DNA of 64,000 nt. Source: Candidatus Roseilinea sp. (GTDB taxonomy: Bacteria > Chloroflexota > Anaerolineae > J036 > Brachytrichaceae). The translations under genes and the position numbers were made by a program. Positions 1 to 8,395 of the stretch are shown here, piece by piece. Location: contig AP024676.1 in NCBI GenBank assembly GCA_025998955.1, positions 1,302,001-1,366,000 on the forward strand, written 5' to 3'. The notes under the pieces were generated by a model, which worked only from the letters and a program-made list of their open reading frames with translations, had not been told where the DNA came from and searched no databases. How positions within the stretch are numbered: position 1 is the first letter of the stretch; each line of letters begins with the position of its first letter.

Positions 1-1
1 G

Positions 2-304
2 GCTATCGGCTTCCTGCGCGCGATGAAGGAACACGGCCTGCACGCGCCGGACGACATTGCCGTGGTGGGCTTCGACGACATTCCGCTCAGCCGCCACATC
101 CAGCCGTCGCTCTCCACGGTCAGCGTGTCGCGATTCGACTGGGGCGCAGCGGCCACCCGGCATTTGATCGGCTTTCTGGAACACGAGCCAGCCTGCGAAC
201 CGCGCCGCATCCCCACACATTTCGTCGCGCGCGAGTCGTCGGATCGGCATGGTCGCCCTCACCGTAGCCGCGACCTTCAGGTCGCGCAGGCGCCGCAGGC
301 GTGA
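2..304 (+). CDS. LacI-family transcriptional regulator, C-terminal part (5' end outside window)
   Basis: The frame is open from the window edge. It reads the end of a periplasmic-binding-protein-like sensor domain, with the LacI/GalR motif VVGFDDIPLSRHIQPSLSTV followed by a helix ending in HLIGFLE. The last 20 or so residues (after VARESS) are encoded by the first unit of the hairpin repeat array that follows, so the natural C-terminus has probably been replaced or extended by repeat sequence. LacI proteins bind operator DNA and respond to a sugar ligand. Because a GH35 beta-galactosidase lies just downstream on the same strand, control of galactoside use is a reasonable inference, but the DNA-binding domain is not visible here. 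Confidence 0.85.
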   Translation, partial: AIGFLRAMKEHGLHAPDDIAVVGFDDIPLSRHIQPSLSTVSVSRFDWGAAATRHLIGFLEHEPACEPRRIPTHFVARESSDRHGRPHRSRDLQVAQAPQA

Positions 305-907
305 AGCCCGTGGCGACCCACATGGGTCGGCATGAGCGCAACACCGTAGCCGCGACCTTCAGGTCGCGCAGGCGCCGCAGGCGTGAAGCCTGCGACTACC
401 CATATGGGTTGGTATGAGCACAACACCGTAGCCGCGACCTTTCAGGTCGCGCTTCAGGTCGCGCAGGCGCCGCAGGCGTGAAGCCTGCGACTACCCATAT
501 GGGTTGGTATGAGCACAACACCGTAGCCGCGACCTTTCAGGTCGCGCTTCAGGTCGCGCAGGCGCCGCAGGCGTGAAGCCTGCGACTACCCATATGGGTT
601 GGTATGAGCACAACACCGTAGCCGCGACCTTTCAGGTCGCGCTTCAGGTCGCGCACGCGCCGCAGGCGTGAAGCCTGCGACTACCCATATGGGTTGGTAT
701 GAGCACAACACCGTAGCCGCGACCTTCAGGTCGCGCACGCGCCGCAGGCGTGAAGCCTGCGACTACCCACATGGGTCGGCATGAGCGCAACACCGTAGCA
801 CCGCAGGCGTGAAGCCTGCGACTACCCACATGAGTCGGCATGAGCACAACACCGTAGCCGCGACCTTCAGGTCGCGCACGCACCGCAGGCGTGAAGCCTG
901 CGGCTAC
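261..907. repeat. Eight-unit array of paired hairpin repeats
   Basis: Eight units start near 261, 342, 425, 520, 615, 710, 792 and 851, with spacings of 57-95 bases. A full unit carries two palindromes: CGCGACC-TTCA-GGTCGCG and GCAGGC-GTGAA-GCCTGC, then a spacer with CCCATATGGGTTGG or CCCACATGGGTCGG. Units 3-5 hold an extra GGTCGCGCTTCA insertion (95-base period). Unit 7 has lost the first palindrome. The array fills the whole gap between the regulator and the GH35 gene. Short ORFs across it are repeat translations and are not genes. Confidence 0.95.
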
Positions 908-918
908 CGAATGTCACC

Positions 919-3225
919 ATGCAACGATTTCGAGTCGCAAACGGATTGTTCTGGCTGAACGACGAACCACTGTTCTTGCAGGCAGGCGAGTTGCACTACT
1001 TCCGCACACCGCCGGAGGCCTGGGCGCACCGGCTGGGCTTACTGCTTGCAGCCGGCTTCAACGCCGTCGCGACGTACATCCCCTGGCTGTGGCACGAGCC
1101 GGAGGAGGGCATGTTCGACTTCGACGGCGCCACCCATCCGCAGCGCGACCTGGCCGGCTTCCTCGATCTAGCCGCGCGTATGGGCCTCTACATCATCGCC
1201 CGTCCCGGCCCTTACATCATGGCCGAGACCATCAACGAAGGCATTCCGCCTTGGGTGTTCGCGCGTTACCCGCAGGTCATGCTGACCGACCAACACGGTC
1301 AGACGCACGCCATCGCCAGTTACCTACATCCCGACTTCCGCGCTTGCGCCGAGCAGTGGTATCGCGCCGTGTTCGGCGTGCTCGCGCCGCGGCAAATCAC
1401 GCGCGGTGGCCGAATCGTGCTGGTGCAACTCGACAACGAGATGGGCATGTTGCACTGGGTCAAGAACCTGAAAGACATCAACCCGGACACGCTCGATCGC
1501 TTCGCTGCTCACCTGCGCACGACCTACGGCGAACGCCTCGCCGCGCGCTACCCAACGCACGACCTGACCGGCTTCCTGCGAACGCAGCTCACACAGCCCA
1601 CCCCACCCTACGCCGCGCGCGTGATGGACGACTACCGGCGTTTCCATCGCAACTACCTACGCGACTATGCCGTCTCCTTGCGCGACGTGGCAACGGCGTG
1701 CGGCCTAGAAGTCCCGCCGGTCATCAACATTCATGGCTTCGGCAACTGTGGCAAGACTTTCCCCATCGGCCTATCGCAACTGGCCGAGGCGATGCGCATC
1801 GAGGGCATGCTCAGCGCCACCGATGTATATCCGCTCCACATCGGCGAGGACAACATCCATCACATCCTGCTGGTGAACGCGATGACCGTAGCGTTGCAGA
1901 ATCCAGATCAGCCGCTGTTCTCGATCGAGTTTCAGGCTGGCGGCAATCAGGATTTCGGCGGCGCGCAGGCCTCGTTCTACGACCTGCACAGCCGGCTGAG
2001 CATCGCCTGCGGCATGCGTGCCACCAATCATTACCTCTTCTTCGACGGCGAAAACCCGCCGGAGATCAGCCCAACTCGGCGGCACGACTGGGGGCATCCC
2101 GTCCGCAAAGACGGCACAACCCGCCGGCACTACGCGCGATACCCGCGCCTCTCGCGCACGCTGGCCGCCTATGGCCAGGCGCTGGTTCGCAGCCGGCCGC
2201 GCACCGTGACGACGGTCGGCTTTTCGCTCGATCACTTCATGACCGAGGTGAACAACACCCTCACTCAGCCGGAGACGGATGCGCTCACCCACCAACGCGA
2301 AGTCATTCTGTTCGATTTCATCGCCCGCGGTTTAGCGCTCACCCATCGCCCGTTCGACGCGATCGAGCTAAGCCGCGCAGAACTTGACCCTTCGCGCATG
2401 CCTACGCTGTGGGCGATGATCGAGCGGCGCTGCGACGCCAACGTGCAAGAGGCGCTGTTGGACTACGTCCGGCGCGGCGGACGCTTGATCCTGGTCGGGC
2501 GGATGTGCGTCGAGACGAACGACGGCCAACCCTGCACGCAGCTAAAGGACGCACTGGGGATCACCGAGATCAAGGGTGGCGAGCCGTTTCGACCCGGCGT
2601 CATTTGCGCGTTCGATTACGCGGACGTGCCGGCATCGTTCATCGAGACCTACACAGGTGCGTTCGATGAGGTCTTCGCGACCCATGAAGGCAACACGACC
2701 GGCTTCGTCCAATCGCTTGGCGAGGGCCGAGTGATGATGCTCGGCGCGGCGCTGGCCGCCAACACGCTCGACGACTTAGACATCGTTCATCGCATGGCCA
2801 ACCGAATGGGCTGCGCGCCACTCTTCACGCTGAGCGATTGGGCCGACGTGCATTTGTCTGAGAGCGCAGACGGCGCGTTTTTGTTTGTCCAGAACTACCA
2901 GGACGACCCGATCGAGACGACGATCGCCTATGCCGGCGCGCCGCTATTCGGCGGCCATGCGATTCGACTGCCGGCCCGCCGCGGTGCGATCCTGCCCATC
3001 GCATGGCGTCCGGCACCCGGCGTTGTCATTCATTACTTGACCGCCGAGGTGATCGAGCTGAGCGCGGACGAAACAAGCATTCGCATCGAGACCGACCCAC
3101 CGGCGTTTACCGCCGAATTAACGCTGGCAGGTTATCGGTGCGACGCGCCGATCATCGAACCACTCGGCGATGGCCGGCTGCGGGTGCGCAGCACAGAAGG
3201 CACGTTGCGCATCTTGCGCAACTGA
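919..3225 (+). CDS. GH35-type beta-galactosidase
   Basis: This 768-residue protein begins with the GH35 TIM-barrel pattern: GELHYFRTPPEAW near 23-35, then FNAVATYIPWLWHEP near 47-61 and IIARPGPYIMAE near 92-103. The predicted acid/base Glu is E174 in VQLDNEMG and the nucleophile is E337 in FSIEFQAGG. The C-terminal half holds a trimerisation/beta-galactosidase small-domain-like region. There is no signal peptide, so it should act in the cytoplasm on terminal beta-galactosides. The ATG at 919 lies just after the last hairpin repeat and no clear Shine-Dalgarno is visible. The upstream LacI fragment and the CUT2 sugar importer at 8396 fit a saccharide-use region. The family call is firm; exact substrate specificity is not shown. 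Confidence 0.88.
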   Translation: MQRFRVANGLFWLNDEPLFLQAGELHYFRTPPEAWAHRLGLLLAAGFNAVATYIPWLWHEPEEGMFDFDGATHPQRDLAGFLDLAARMGLYIIARPGPYIMAETINEGIPPWVFARYPQVMLTDQHGQTHAIASYLHPDFRACAEQWYRAVFGVLAPRQITRGGRIVLVQLDNEMGMLHWVKNLKDINPDTLDRFAAHLRTTYGERLAARYPTHDLTGFLRTQLTQPTPPYAARVMDDYRRFHRNYLRDYAVSLRDVATACGLEVPPVINIHGFGNCGKTFPIGLSQLAEAMRIEGMLSATDVYPLHIGEDNIHHILLVNAMTVALQNPDQPLFSIEFQAGGNQDFGGAQASFYDLHSRLSIACGMRATNHYLFFDGENPPEISPTRRHDWGHPVRKDGTTRRHYARYPRLSRTLAAYGQALVRSRPRTVTTVGFSLDHFMTEVNNTLTQPETDALTHQREVILFDFIARGLALTHRPFDAIELSRAELDPSRMPTLWAMIERRCDANVQEALLDYVRRGGRLILVGRMCVETNDGQPCTQLKDALGITEIKGGEPFRPGVICAFDYADVPASFIETYTGAFDEVFATHEGNTTGFVQSLGEGRVMMLGAALAANTLDDLDIVHRMANRMGCAPLFTLSDWADVHLSESADGAFLFVQNYQDDPIETTIAYAGAPLFGGHAIRLPARRGAILPIAWRPAPGVVIHYLTAEVIELSADETSIRIETDPPAFTAELTLAGYRCDAPIIEPLGDGRLRVRSTEGTLRILRN

Positions 3226-3263
3226 AGTCCCCTTTTCGTGCCGGTAAACTTGCGCTCGATCCC

Positions 3264-4841
3264 ATGCGCACTTGTATCGTCTGGTTTCGCCGCGACCTGC
3301 GCGTGCACGATCACGCCGCGTTGTGGCACGCCTGTCAAGAGGCCAAGCAGGTCATCCCGCTGTTCATCCTTGATCCGACGCACTTCGCCCATCGCGAGTC
3401 GAGCAGCCGACGGGTGCAGTTCCTGCTGGAGTGCTTGGCCGACCTTGACACTAACCTCCGCCGACGCGGCAGCCGATTGACGTTGCTCTTGGGCCGCGCC
3501 GAGGAAGCGTTGCCGCGCTTCATCTGTTGGGTCAACGCGAACGCGGTATATGCGAGCGCCGACATCGAGCGCTGGAGCGGCCAAGTGCGCGACCGGACGC
3601 TATCACGGATTGCCGCTGCCGAGGGCTGGCAACTGCGCTGGTTTCTCAACTACTACGTGCAGACCGAAGGTGAGTACGACCGCGAGGCTTGGCAAGCCGC
3701 CTGGACCGAGCACAGCAAGGCGCCGCTTTACCCGCCACCGGCGCGCATCCCTACCCCGCAGCTCAGCTTGCCGGCGGACATCCCCCACTTCGAGCGCATT
3801 CCGGCGCTCGGCGACCTGGGGCTACCGCCGGCGCATGCGACCCTGCCCGGCGGCGAAACGGCAGCCCGCCGGAGGCTGGAAGACTTCCTCAGCCGCCGCG
3901 TCGAGGGCTATCGGCACGCCCTGCCCAACCCTTCCCTCGCCGAAGCGGACGGCACCAGCCGGCTATCGCCTTACCTCAAGTTCGGTTGCCTTAGCCAGCG
4001 CGCGGCAATCCAGGCGGCGCGGCAGCGCTGGCTTTCGGGCAACCCATCCACCCGCAAAAGCCTAGAGGCATGGGCCAGCCGGCTGCGCTGGCGCGATCAC
4101 TTCATCCAGAAGTTCGCGCTCTATCCGCAGGCGGAGTTCGTCAACCTGTATGCCCCCTTCGACGCCGTTCGCCGACCGGAAGACGCCAACATAGCGCTGC
4201 TGGAGGCCTGGCGGCGCGGCGAGACCGGCTATCCGTTGGTGGACGCCGCTATGCGCGCGCTGACGCAGACCGGCCTGCTGAATTTCCGCATGCGCGCCAT
4301 GCTCGCCACCTTCCTTACGATCAACCTGTTTCAAGCGTGGCAGCATGGCGCAGAGTGGTTCATGCAGCACCTGTTGGACGGCGACGCCTGCATTGACCAC
4401 TGGCAGTGGCAGATGCAAGCGGCGATTACCCAACCCCAACGTGGCTTCATCCGCTGCTACAACCCCACCAAGCAGTGCTTCGACAATGACCCGGACGCGA
4501 CGTTCATTCACCGCTACGTGCCGGAGCTGCGCCCACTGCCGCCGCCGATCGTCTTCCGGCCATGGACGCTCAGCGCGCTGGAGCAGCAGATGTATGGGGT
4601 GCACATCGGCAGCGACTATCCGGCGCCAATTGTGGATGCCGAGGCGACGCGCCGGGAGCACATCGCGGTGCTACAGGCGATTCGCGAGCGACTGGCGGCT
4701 GCCGCAGACCTCGAGGCTTTCGTCAACCAGATAGATGGGATATCCCCGGCAGTGAGATTGAAGCAAGATAACTTCACAGCTCACGAAATCGAGGGCGACG
4801 TGTGCGAAGAACCTATTGGGCACGAAGGAGCGGCCTCCTGA
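3264..4841 (+). CDS. Deoxyribodipyrimidine photolyase / cryptochrome family flavoprotein
   Basis: A 525-residue protein starting MRTCIVWFRRDLRVHDHAAL, the typical antenna-binding photolyase N-terminal domain. The FAD-binding domain follows: EGYRHALPNPSLAEADGTSRLSPYLKFG is present as a continuous block, then LRWRDHF, GYPLVDAAMRAL and TGLLNFRMRAMLATFLT. In the last FAD motif the canonical NNxGWQW of CPD photolyases is replaced by CIDHWQWQMQAA followed by IRCYNPTKQ. That is the pattern of a less common photolyase/cryptochrome subgroup, so the exact lesion or signalling role is open. The ATG at 3264 was chosen because it gives the conserved N-terminus. The last ~60 bases overlap the tail of the antisense CPBP remnant, and the extra C-terminal ~35 residues are probably not conserved. 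Confidence 0.87.
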   Translation: MRTCIVWFRRDLRVHDHAALWHACQEAKQVIPLFILDPTHFAHRESSSRRVQFLLECLADLDTNLRRRGSRLTLLLGRAEEALPRFICWVNANAVYASADIERWSGQVRDRTLSRIAAAEGWQLRWFLNYYVQTEGEYDREAWQAAWTEHSKAPLYPPPARIPTPQLSLPADIPHFERIPALGDLGLPPAHATLPGGETAARRRLEDFLSRRVEGYRHALPNPSLAEADGTSRLSPYLKFGCLSQRAAIQAARQRWLSGNPSTRKSLEAWASRLRWRDHFIQKFALYPQAEFVNLYAPFDAVRRPEDANIALLEAWRRGETGYPLVDAAMRALTQTGLLNFRMRAMLATFLTINLFQAWQHGAEWFMQHLLDGDACIDHWQWQMQAAITQPQRGFIRCYNPTKQCFDNDPDATFIHRYVPELRPLPPPIVFRPWTLSALEQQMYGVHIGSDYPAPIVDAEATRREHIAVLQAIRERLAAAADLEAFVNQIDGISPAVRLKQDNFTAHEIEGDVCEEPIGHEGAAS

Positions 4842-5070
4842 ACGCAGCTACGACGACACCAAGAGAGATCACGACAAGCAAGGCGAGCCAGGAAGAATCC
4901 ACCCGCCTCGCCAAAAAGCGCGTTCATGCCATCGCCCAGGCTATACAGCAGGTTGGTCAACATGTGCGCCAAGACTGCATACCAGAAACCCAGCCGGATG
5001 CGAACGTATCCGAAGAGGAATCCTCCAACGATCTGCGGCAAGACGAGAATCGGCCCAAACCACCATGCGC
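4781..5070 (-). pseudogene. CPBP intramembrane protease, C-terminal remnant cut by IS630
   Basis: Read on the minus strand from the IS junction, the frame gives WWFGPILVLPQIVGGFLFGY followed by VRIRLGFWYAVLAHMLTNLL. This is the last transmembrane part of a CPBP (CAAX protease and bacteriocin-processing) family protein, including the conserved H..N motif. The N-terminal half with the EExxxR motif is absent. The frame is interrupted by the IS630 left end at 5071. The sequence on the other side of the element (6222 on) does not clearly continue the protein, so the locus was probably already degraded or later rearranged. An intact paralogue lies at 6384-7256. Confidence 0.6.
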
Positions 5071-6221
5071 TAATACCGCTTGCGGAGTCAAGGTGTGCTA
5101 AATCAACTTGGCGTATGAGAACAGGACGACCGCGACAACCGATTGAGATCGCTGAGAGCGTCGAGCAGTTGTATGCCCTGTATCGCCAGGAGAAGGATGG
5201 CCTGAAGCGCCGGCGTTACCAGTTCGCCTACGAACTCAAACGCGGCACCAGCACCGACGCGGCCGCTAAAGCATGCGGAATCAGTGGCACGGCTGCCGAT
5301 ACGTGGGTGCGATGGCTGCGCCAAGGTGGATTGACAGAATTGATCGCGGGGCATAGCTGGGGCGGGCGGCGGCATGTGGGCGGGCGGCTAAGCGAAGAGC
5401 AGGAAGGCGCGCTAGTGCAAGAGGCGGCCGCGGGCAAGATTCGGAGCATCCACGACGGCGTGGCGTGGGTGCAAGCGCGATGCCAGGTGCGATACACCTA
5501 CTGGGGCATGCGCGGGGTGTTCGCGCGGCTGGGACTGCGCAAAAAGGTGCCCCGCCCGGCCAATGTCAAACGGAACGAAGCACGCCAAACGGCGTGGAGA
5601 GAGGGGGCTGTGTTACCAGCTGGCCCAAGCGGGCGTCAGGTTGGACGGCGCGATCATCATGAGCGATGAGATGCGGGTGGGTTTACATAGTCAGGTGCGC
5701 CGGCGCTGGTGTCCAGTCGGCATGAAGCTGGTGCAGCCGCAGCAGATGCGGTTTGACCACCGCTGGCTGGTGCTCGGATTAGACGTTACCCGGCTCAAGC
5801 TGCGCTGGCGTTGGCAGGCCAACCTGCGTCAAGACAGCATGCTGGCGACGGTGCACGCCTGGCAGCAACATCCGGACGGCTTGGATGCTGTGGTGTGGGA
5901 CAACGCGCCCGCTCACAAGACCAAGGCTGTTCGTACGGCCATCGCTGGCACTAGCACTGGCACTGGTGGTGCGGTGATCTTCCAACCGCCGTATGCGCCG
6001 GAGCTGAATCCCGTTGAGCGCATCTTCGAATACCTACGTGACCACATTGAAGGCGAACTCTACGCCACCATCGAGGCCAAAATCGAGCGAGTCGAGCAGA
6101 TATTGCATGCGTTAGCTGACGACGCCGACGCACTTCGCAGGCTGGTTGATTGGCGTTGGATCAAAGACAACGTCCAGGCCCTGTCCTTATTTAGCACGCC
6201 TTGATGTGGCAGTTGGTATTA
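5071..6221 (+). mobile_element. IS630-family insertion sequence
   Basis: The ends are imperfect terminal inverted repeats of 33 bases: 5071-5103 (TAATACCGCTTGCGGAGTCA...) and the complement of 6189-6221. They share TAATACC and TCAAGG.GTGCTAAAT. A TA dinucleotide at each outer end is consistent with the TA target duplication of the IS630/Tc1 group, leaving an element of about 1147 bases. It encodes one transposase split over two frames. It is inserted at the truncation point of the CPBP remnant. Confidence 0.87.
5115..6204 (+). CDS. IS630-family transposase, split over two frames
   Basis: The first frame (5115-5669) starts MRTGRPRQPIEIAESVEQLY and holds the helix-turn-helix part (AAAKACGISGTAADTWVRWL) and a winged-helix region. 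The second frame (open 5563-6204) holds the DDE catalytic core: first Asp in IIMSDEMRVGL, second in VVWDNAPAHK, Glu in LNPVERIFEYLR. The two join naturally near a GGGGG run at 5603-5607, where a +1 change of frame gives a continuous protein. The shift may be programmed, as reported for some IS630 elements, or it may be an inactivating indel; the sequence cannot tell which. The inverted repeats look intact enough for mobility. Confidence 0.85.
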
Positions 6222-6383
6222 GGCTGATGTAGTTGGTCAGGTGAATCAGCCCAGGATGACCAGCTTTGACCTCAACGAGAACAGCGTCTTTTCAGCAGTC
6301 GGGCGACGCACAAACGAAAGGAAATCCAGGATGGGGTTGAACGTTGTGTTCATGTCCCAGCACCGTCGAAGTAATTGCCGGCG

Positions 6384-7256
6384 TTAAGCATGCGAGGGCG
6401 CCTCTGTCCTCGGAGCGGCTTTGCGCGGCCGAAAGAGCAGCCAATACAACACAACTGAAACGATGATGAGGGAAATCAGCCCGTATGCGCCGTGTATCTC
6501 CGAGGTGACGAAAAGCGCGTTTGCGGGCAAAGCGCCTCCCTCGTAGCCGAAGACGACGGAAAGAGTGATGTTATTAGCGGCATGGATGCCGAGCGCATAA
6601 TCCAGAGAGCCGCTGCGGAGCGTGAACAGGGTGAAGACTGCACCAAACACGAACCATGCCAGAATCGAGGTGAGCGGATCGCTGGAAGCTTCTGGGTTGG
6701 CCAGGTGCGGAATGACGAACAGCACGCCGTTGATCGCGCTAAGCACACCCCAGTTGCGGGTAAGCCGGCCCGTAGCCTGCAACAGATAGCCTCGAAAGAA
6801 GAATTCTTCGGCGCTGGTCTGGATCGGCAAGAGCAGCAAAGCCAGCAAAACAAAGGGCCAACTTTGGAGGAAGCTACCGTTTAGAGTATAGCTGCCGTAG
6901 ATCGCAGCCTCTATGACAGTCGCTACTGCCATCAGCCCCATCCACGCTACGAAAGCGGTGATGATCCGCTGCCAGTTGAGGCGGCCAGCCGGCCCGATCA
7001 GCGAGCCGAACTTGCGACGATGAACCAAAACCGTGACCAACCATACGGCCAATAGAATCGGCGCAAAGCCGAGCAGCGATGCGGCGAACCCAAGTGGCGT
7101 CTTGTCGAGCGCCGACAGGTCTTCGATAAACGGCACGGTGAGCAGCGTGGAGCCAACGGCCCAAATGATGACGATCAATACGAAACCGGCCACATAACGC
7201 CACCATGCGTTTTTGCCTTCGTTGGTTAGAGCGAGATATTCATTGTTGTTCGACAT
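6384..7256 (-). CDS. CPBP family intramembrane metalloprotease
   Basis: A 290-residue membrane protein with about seven or eight hydrophobic segments. The CPBP signature is complete: E150-E151 and R155 in SAEEFFFRGYLLQ, a second-motif His in FVIPHLANPE, and the last motif LGIHAANN. Members cleave within the membrane and are linked to prenylated-protein processing or bacteriocin self-protection; the substrate here is unknown. It lies 26 bases downstream of the HTH regulator at 7283 on the same strand, so the two probably form an operon under that regulator. Confidence 0.85.
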   Translation of the reverse strand: MSNNNEYLALTNEGKNAWWRYVAGFVLIVIIWAVGSTLLTVPFIEDLSALDKTPLGFAASLLGFAPILLAVWLVTVLVHRRKFGSLIGPAGRLNWQRIITAFVAWMGLMAVATVIEAAIYGSYTLNGSFLQSWPFVLLALLLLPIQTSAEEFFFRGYLLQATGRLTRNWGVLSAINGVLFVIPHLANPEASSDPLTSILAWFVFGAVFTLFTLRSGSLDYALGIHAANNITLSVVFGYEGGALPANALFVTSEIHGAYGLISLIIVSVVLYWLLFRPRKAAPRTEAPSHA

Positions 7257-7282
7257 TTCAAACTTACTCCGAATGTGTCAGG

Positions 7283-7858
7283 TCATGAAGTTGACGATTC
7301 AGACGAATCCGATTGAATTGTCGAGAGAACGAGGGGCGCGCGCAGCGGGTGTGTGATCACCCACATGCGACGCTGGACCCGGCCGGGCGTGGGCGGATTT
7401 CGCTCCAAGCGCGCTAACTGCTCGAAGATGGCTTCTCGCACCTGCAGGAATTCTTCCTCCGTGGCGTAGAACACATAGTCACGCGCTGCAATGTTGTTTA
7501 AGTCGGGTTCGCCCTTGCTCAGCACATACTGCGCCAGGTCCTGCGCGACCAAGGTGCCATAGAGGCTGACATGATCGGCGAACTTCTCCAGCCCCTCGGG
7601 GGTGTTGATCTCATCGGGGTCTATCAGGCCCTGGGCTGACGTAAAGAAGCGCTCCTCGATGCCGTTCACCATGCGCGTGTCGGCCACCTGCACCACCCCG
7701 GCATCCAGCATGCGGTGGATGTGGCGGTAGAGGGAAGGCTTGGGCACATCGGGCAACACTTGTGCCAACTGGTTGATCGAGAGCCGGACGCCATGCAACG
7801 ACTGGAAGATGCGCATCCGCACCGGGTGGTTGATGACCTCAAAGTTTTTCAGAAGCAT
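7283..7858 (-). CDS. ArsR-like winged-helix transcriptional regulator
   Basis: A 191-residue protein. Residues ~5-60 form a winged helix: NHPVRMRIFQSL, INQLAQVL, PKPSLYRHIHRMLDAGVVQV. The remainder (to RAPLVLSTIQ) is an alpha-helical ligand or dimerisation part seen in the HTH_20/ArsR-like group. No metal-binding Cys motif is visible, so arsenic sensing is not implied. It is the first gene of a two-gene unit with the CPBP protease and is preceded by an unusually AT-rich promoter region containing palindromes, suggesting autoregulation (inference). Confidence 0.8.
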   Translation of the reverse strand: MLLKNFEVINHPVRMRIFQSLHGVRLSINQLAQVLPDVPKPSLYRHIHRMLDAGVVQVADTRMVNGIEERFFTSAQGLIDPDEINTPEGLEKFADHVSLYGTLVAQDLAQYVLSKGEPDLNNIAARDYVFYATEEEFLQVREAIFEQLARLERNPPTPGRVQRRMWVITHPLRAPLVLSTIQSDSSESSTS

Positions 7859-7915
7859 GGTATGAGTTATATTTTTATCAGTAATAATAATGTTATACTA
7901 TATGATATCATCCGA
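7859..7915 (-). promoter_or_regulatory. AT-rich promoter/operator region of the regulator-CPBP unit
   Basis: This stretch is strikingly AT-rich in a GC-rich neighbourhood. On the minus strand it reads through ATGATATCAT (a perfect 10-base palindrome at 7902-7911) and TATAGTATAACAT towards the ATG at 7858. A broader imperfect inverted repeat ATGTTATAC...TGATATCAT overlaps it. A -10-like TATAGT is plausible. It is likely a promoter with an autoregulatory site. Confidence 0.5.
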
Positions 7916-7964
7916 TGAAAGGATTGTCAATAGAGTCATGCGGCGTGGGATACGGTGCAAACCC

Positions 7965-8056
7965 ACCCAGGCGTAAACGCCCTGGGCTGAACAAACGGGG
8001 ATGCATGCGGCTTGTCCGCATGCTCAGCGCCCGGGATTCATCCCGGCGCGACGACT
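7965..8056 (+). repeat. Dispersed triple-hairpin repeat, copy 1
   Basis: Three short palindromes follow one another: CAGGCGTAAACGCCCTG, GCATGCGGCTTGTCCGCATGC and GCGCCCGGGATTCATCCCGGCGC. A diverged copy in the opposite orientation lies at 53672-53756, sharing GGCGTAAA, TGGGCT, GCGGCTT, TATGCTC/CATGCTC and GGGATT.ATCCCGGCG in the same order. This is intergenic and non-coding. Confidence 0.8.
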
Positions 8057-8061
8057 GACAC

Positions 8062-8289
8062 TCACGAAGTAGTGCAGTTCTCTACACCGTCCATCTGGAC
8101 TGATAAGTTTGCACTGCACGCGCAGCCCGATCCAAGAGTTGCCGCGATCGGTAATCCAAAGTTCCATGTCCGCGCCAGTTTGGGCTTCCCAGTGCCGCGG
8201 AGCGGGCGCAGAGCGTACAGGTTCGGGTCGGGGTGTGGCAGCAAGACCCAATACCGATTGCGGACCTGGACGATGGCGCCGGGGTTCAT
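8062..8289 (-). pseudogene. Possible N-terminal remnant of a SNF2/DEAD-type helicase
   Basis: From the ATG at 8289 the minus strand reads MNPGAIVQVRNRYWVLLPHP, then a stretch ending NLYALRPLRG. This resembles the N-terminal region of large bacterial helicases that open with a 'G.IV.VR.R.WVVLP......LRPL.G' pattern. After about 35 residues the sequence no longer looks like a helicase and the frame stops at 8062. No helicase motifs remain. I read it as a decayed gene start. The likeness is from memory of the family pattern and is weak. Confidence 0.3.
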
Positions 8290-8395
8290 ACATCTCGATT
8301 GTCGCCATCCCTTCTCGCCTATGCAACCGACCAACGTCGGCTTACGATGCGCCTTTCGCTTGCGTTTCCCCAATCTTCACTAAAATCTCCCTCGC

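Noticed and set aside
261-907. Possible CRISPR array
   Set aside because: Whole units including the 'spacers' are conserved, and each carries two palindromes; no unique spacer sequence.
891-2387. Long plus-strand ORF overlapping the GH35 gene
   Set aside because: Arg/His/Pro-rich shadow of the GH35 frame without any domain pattern; the frame at 919-3225 has full family signatures.
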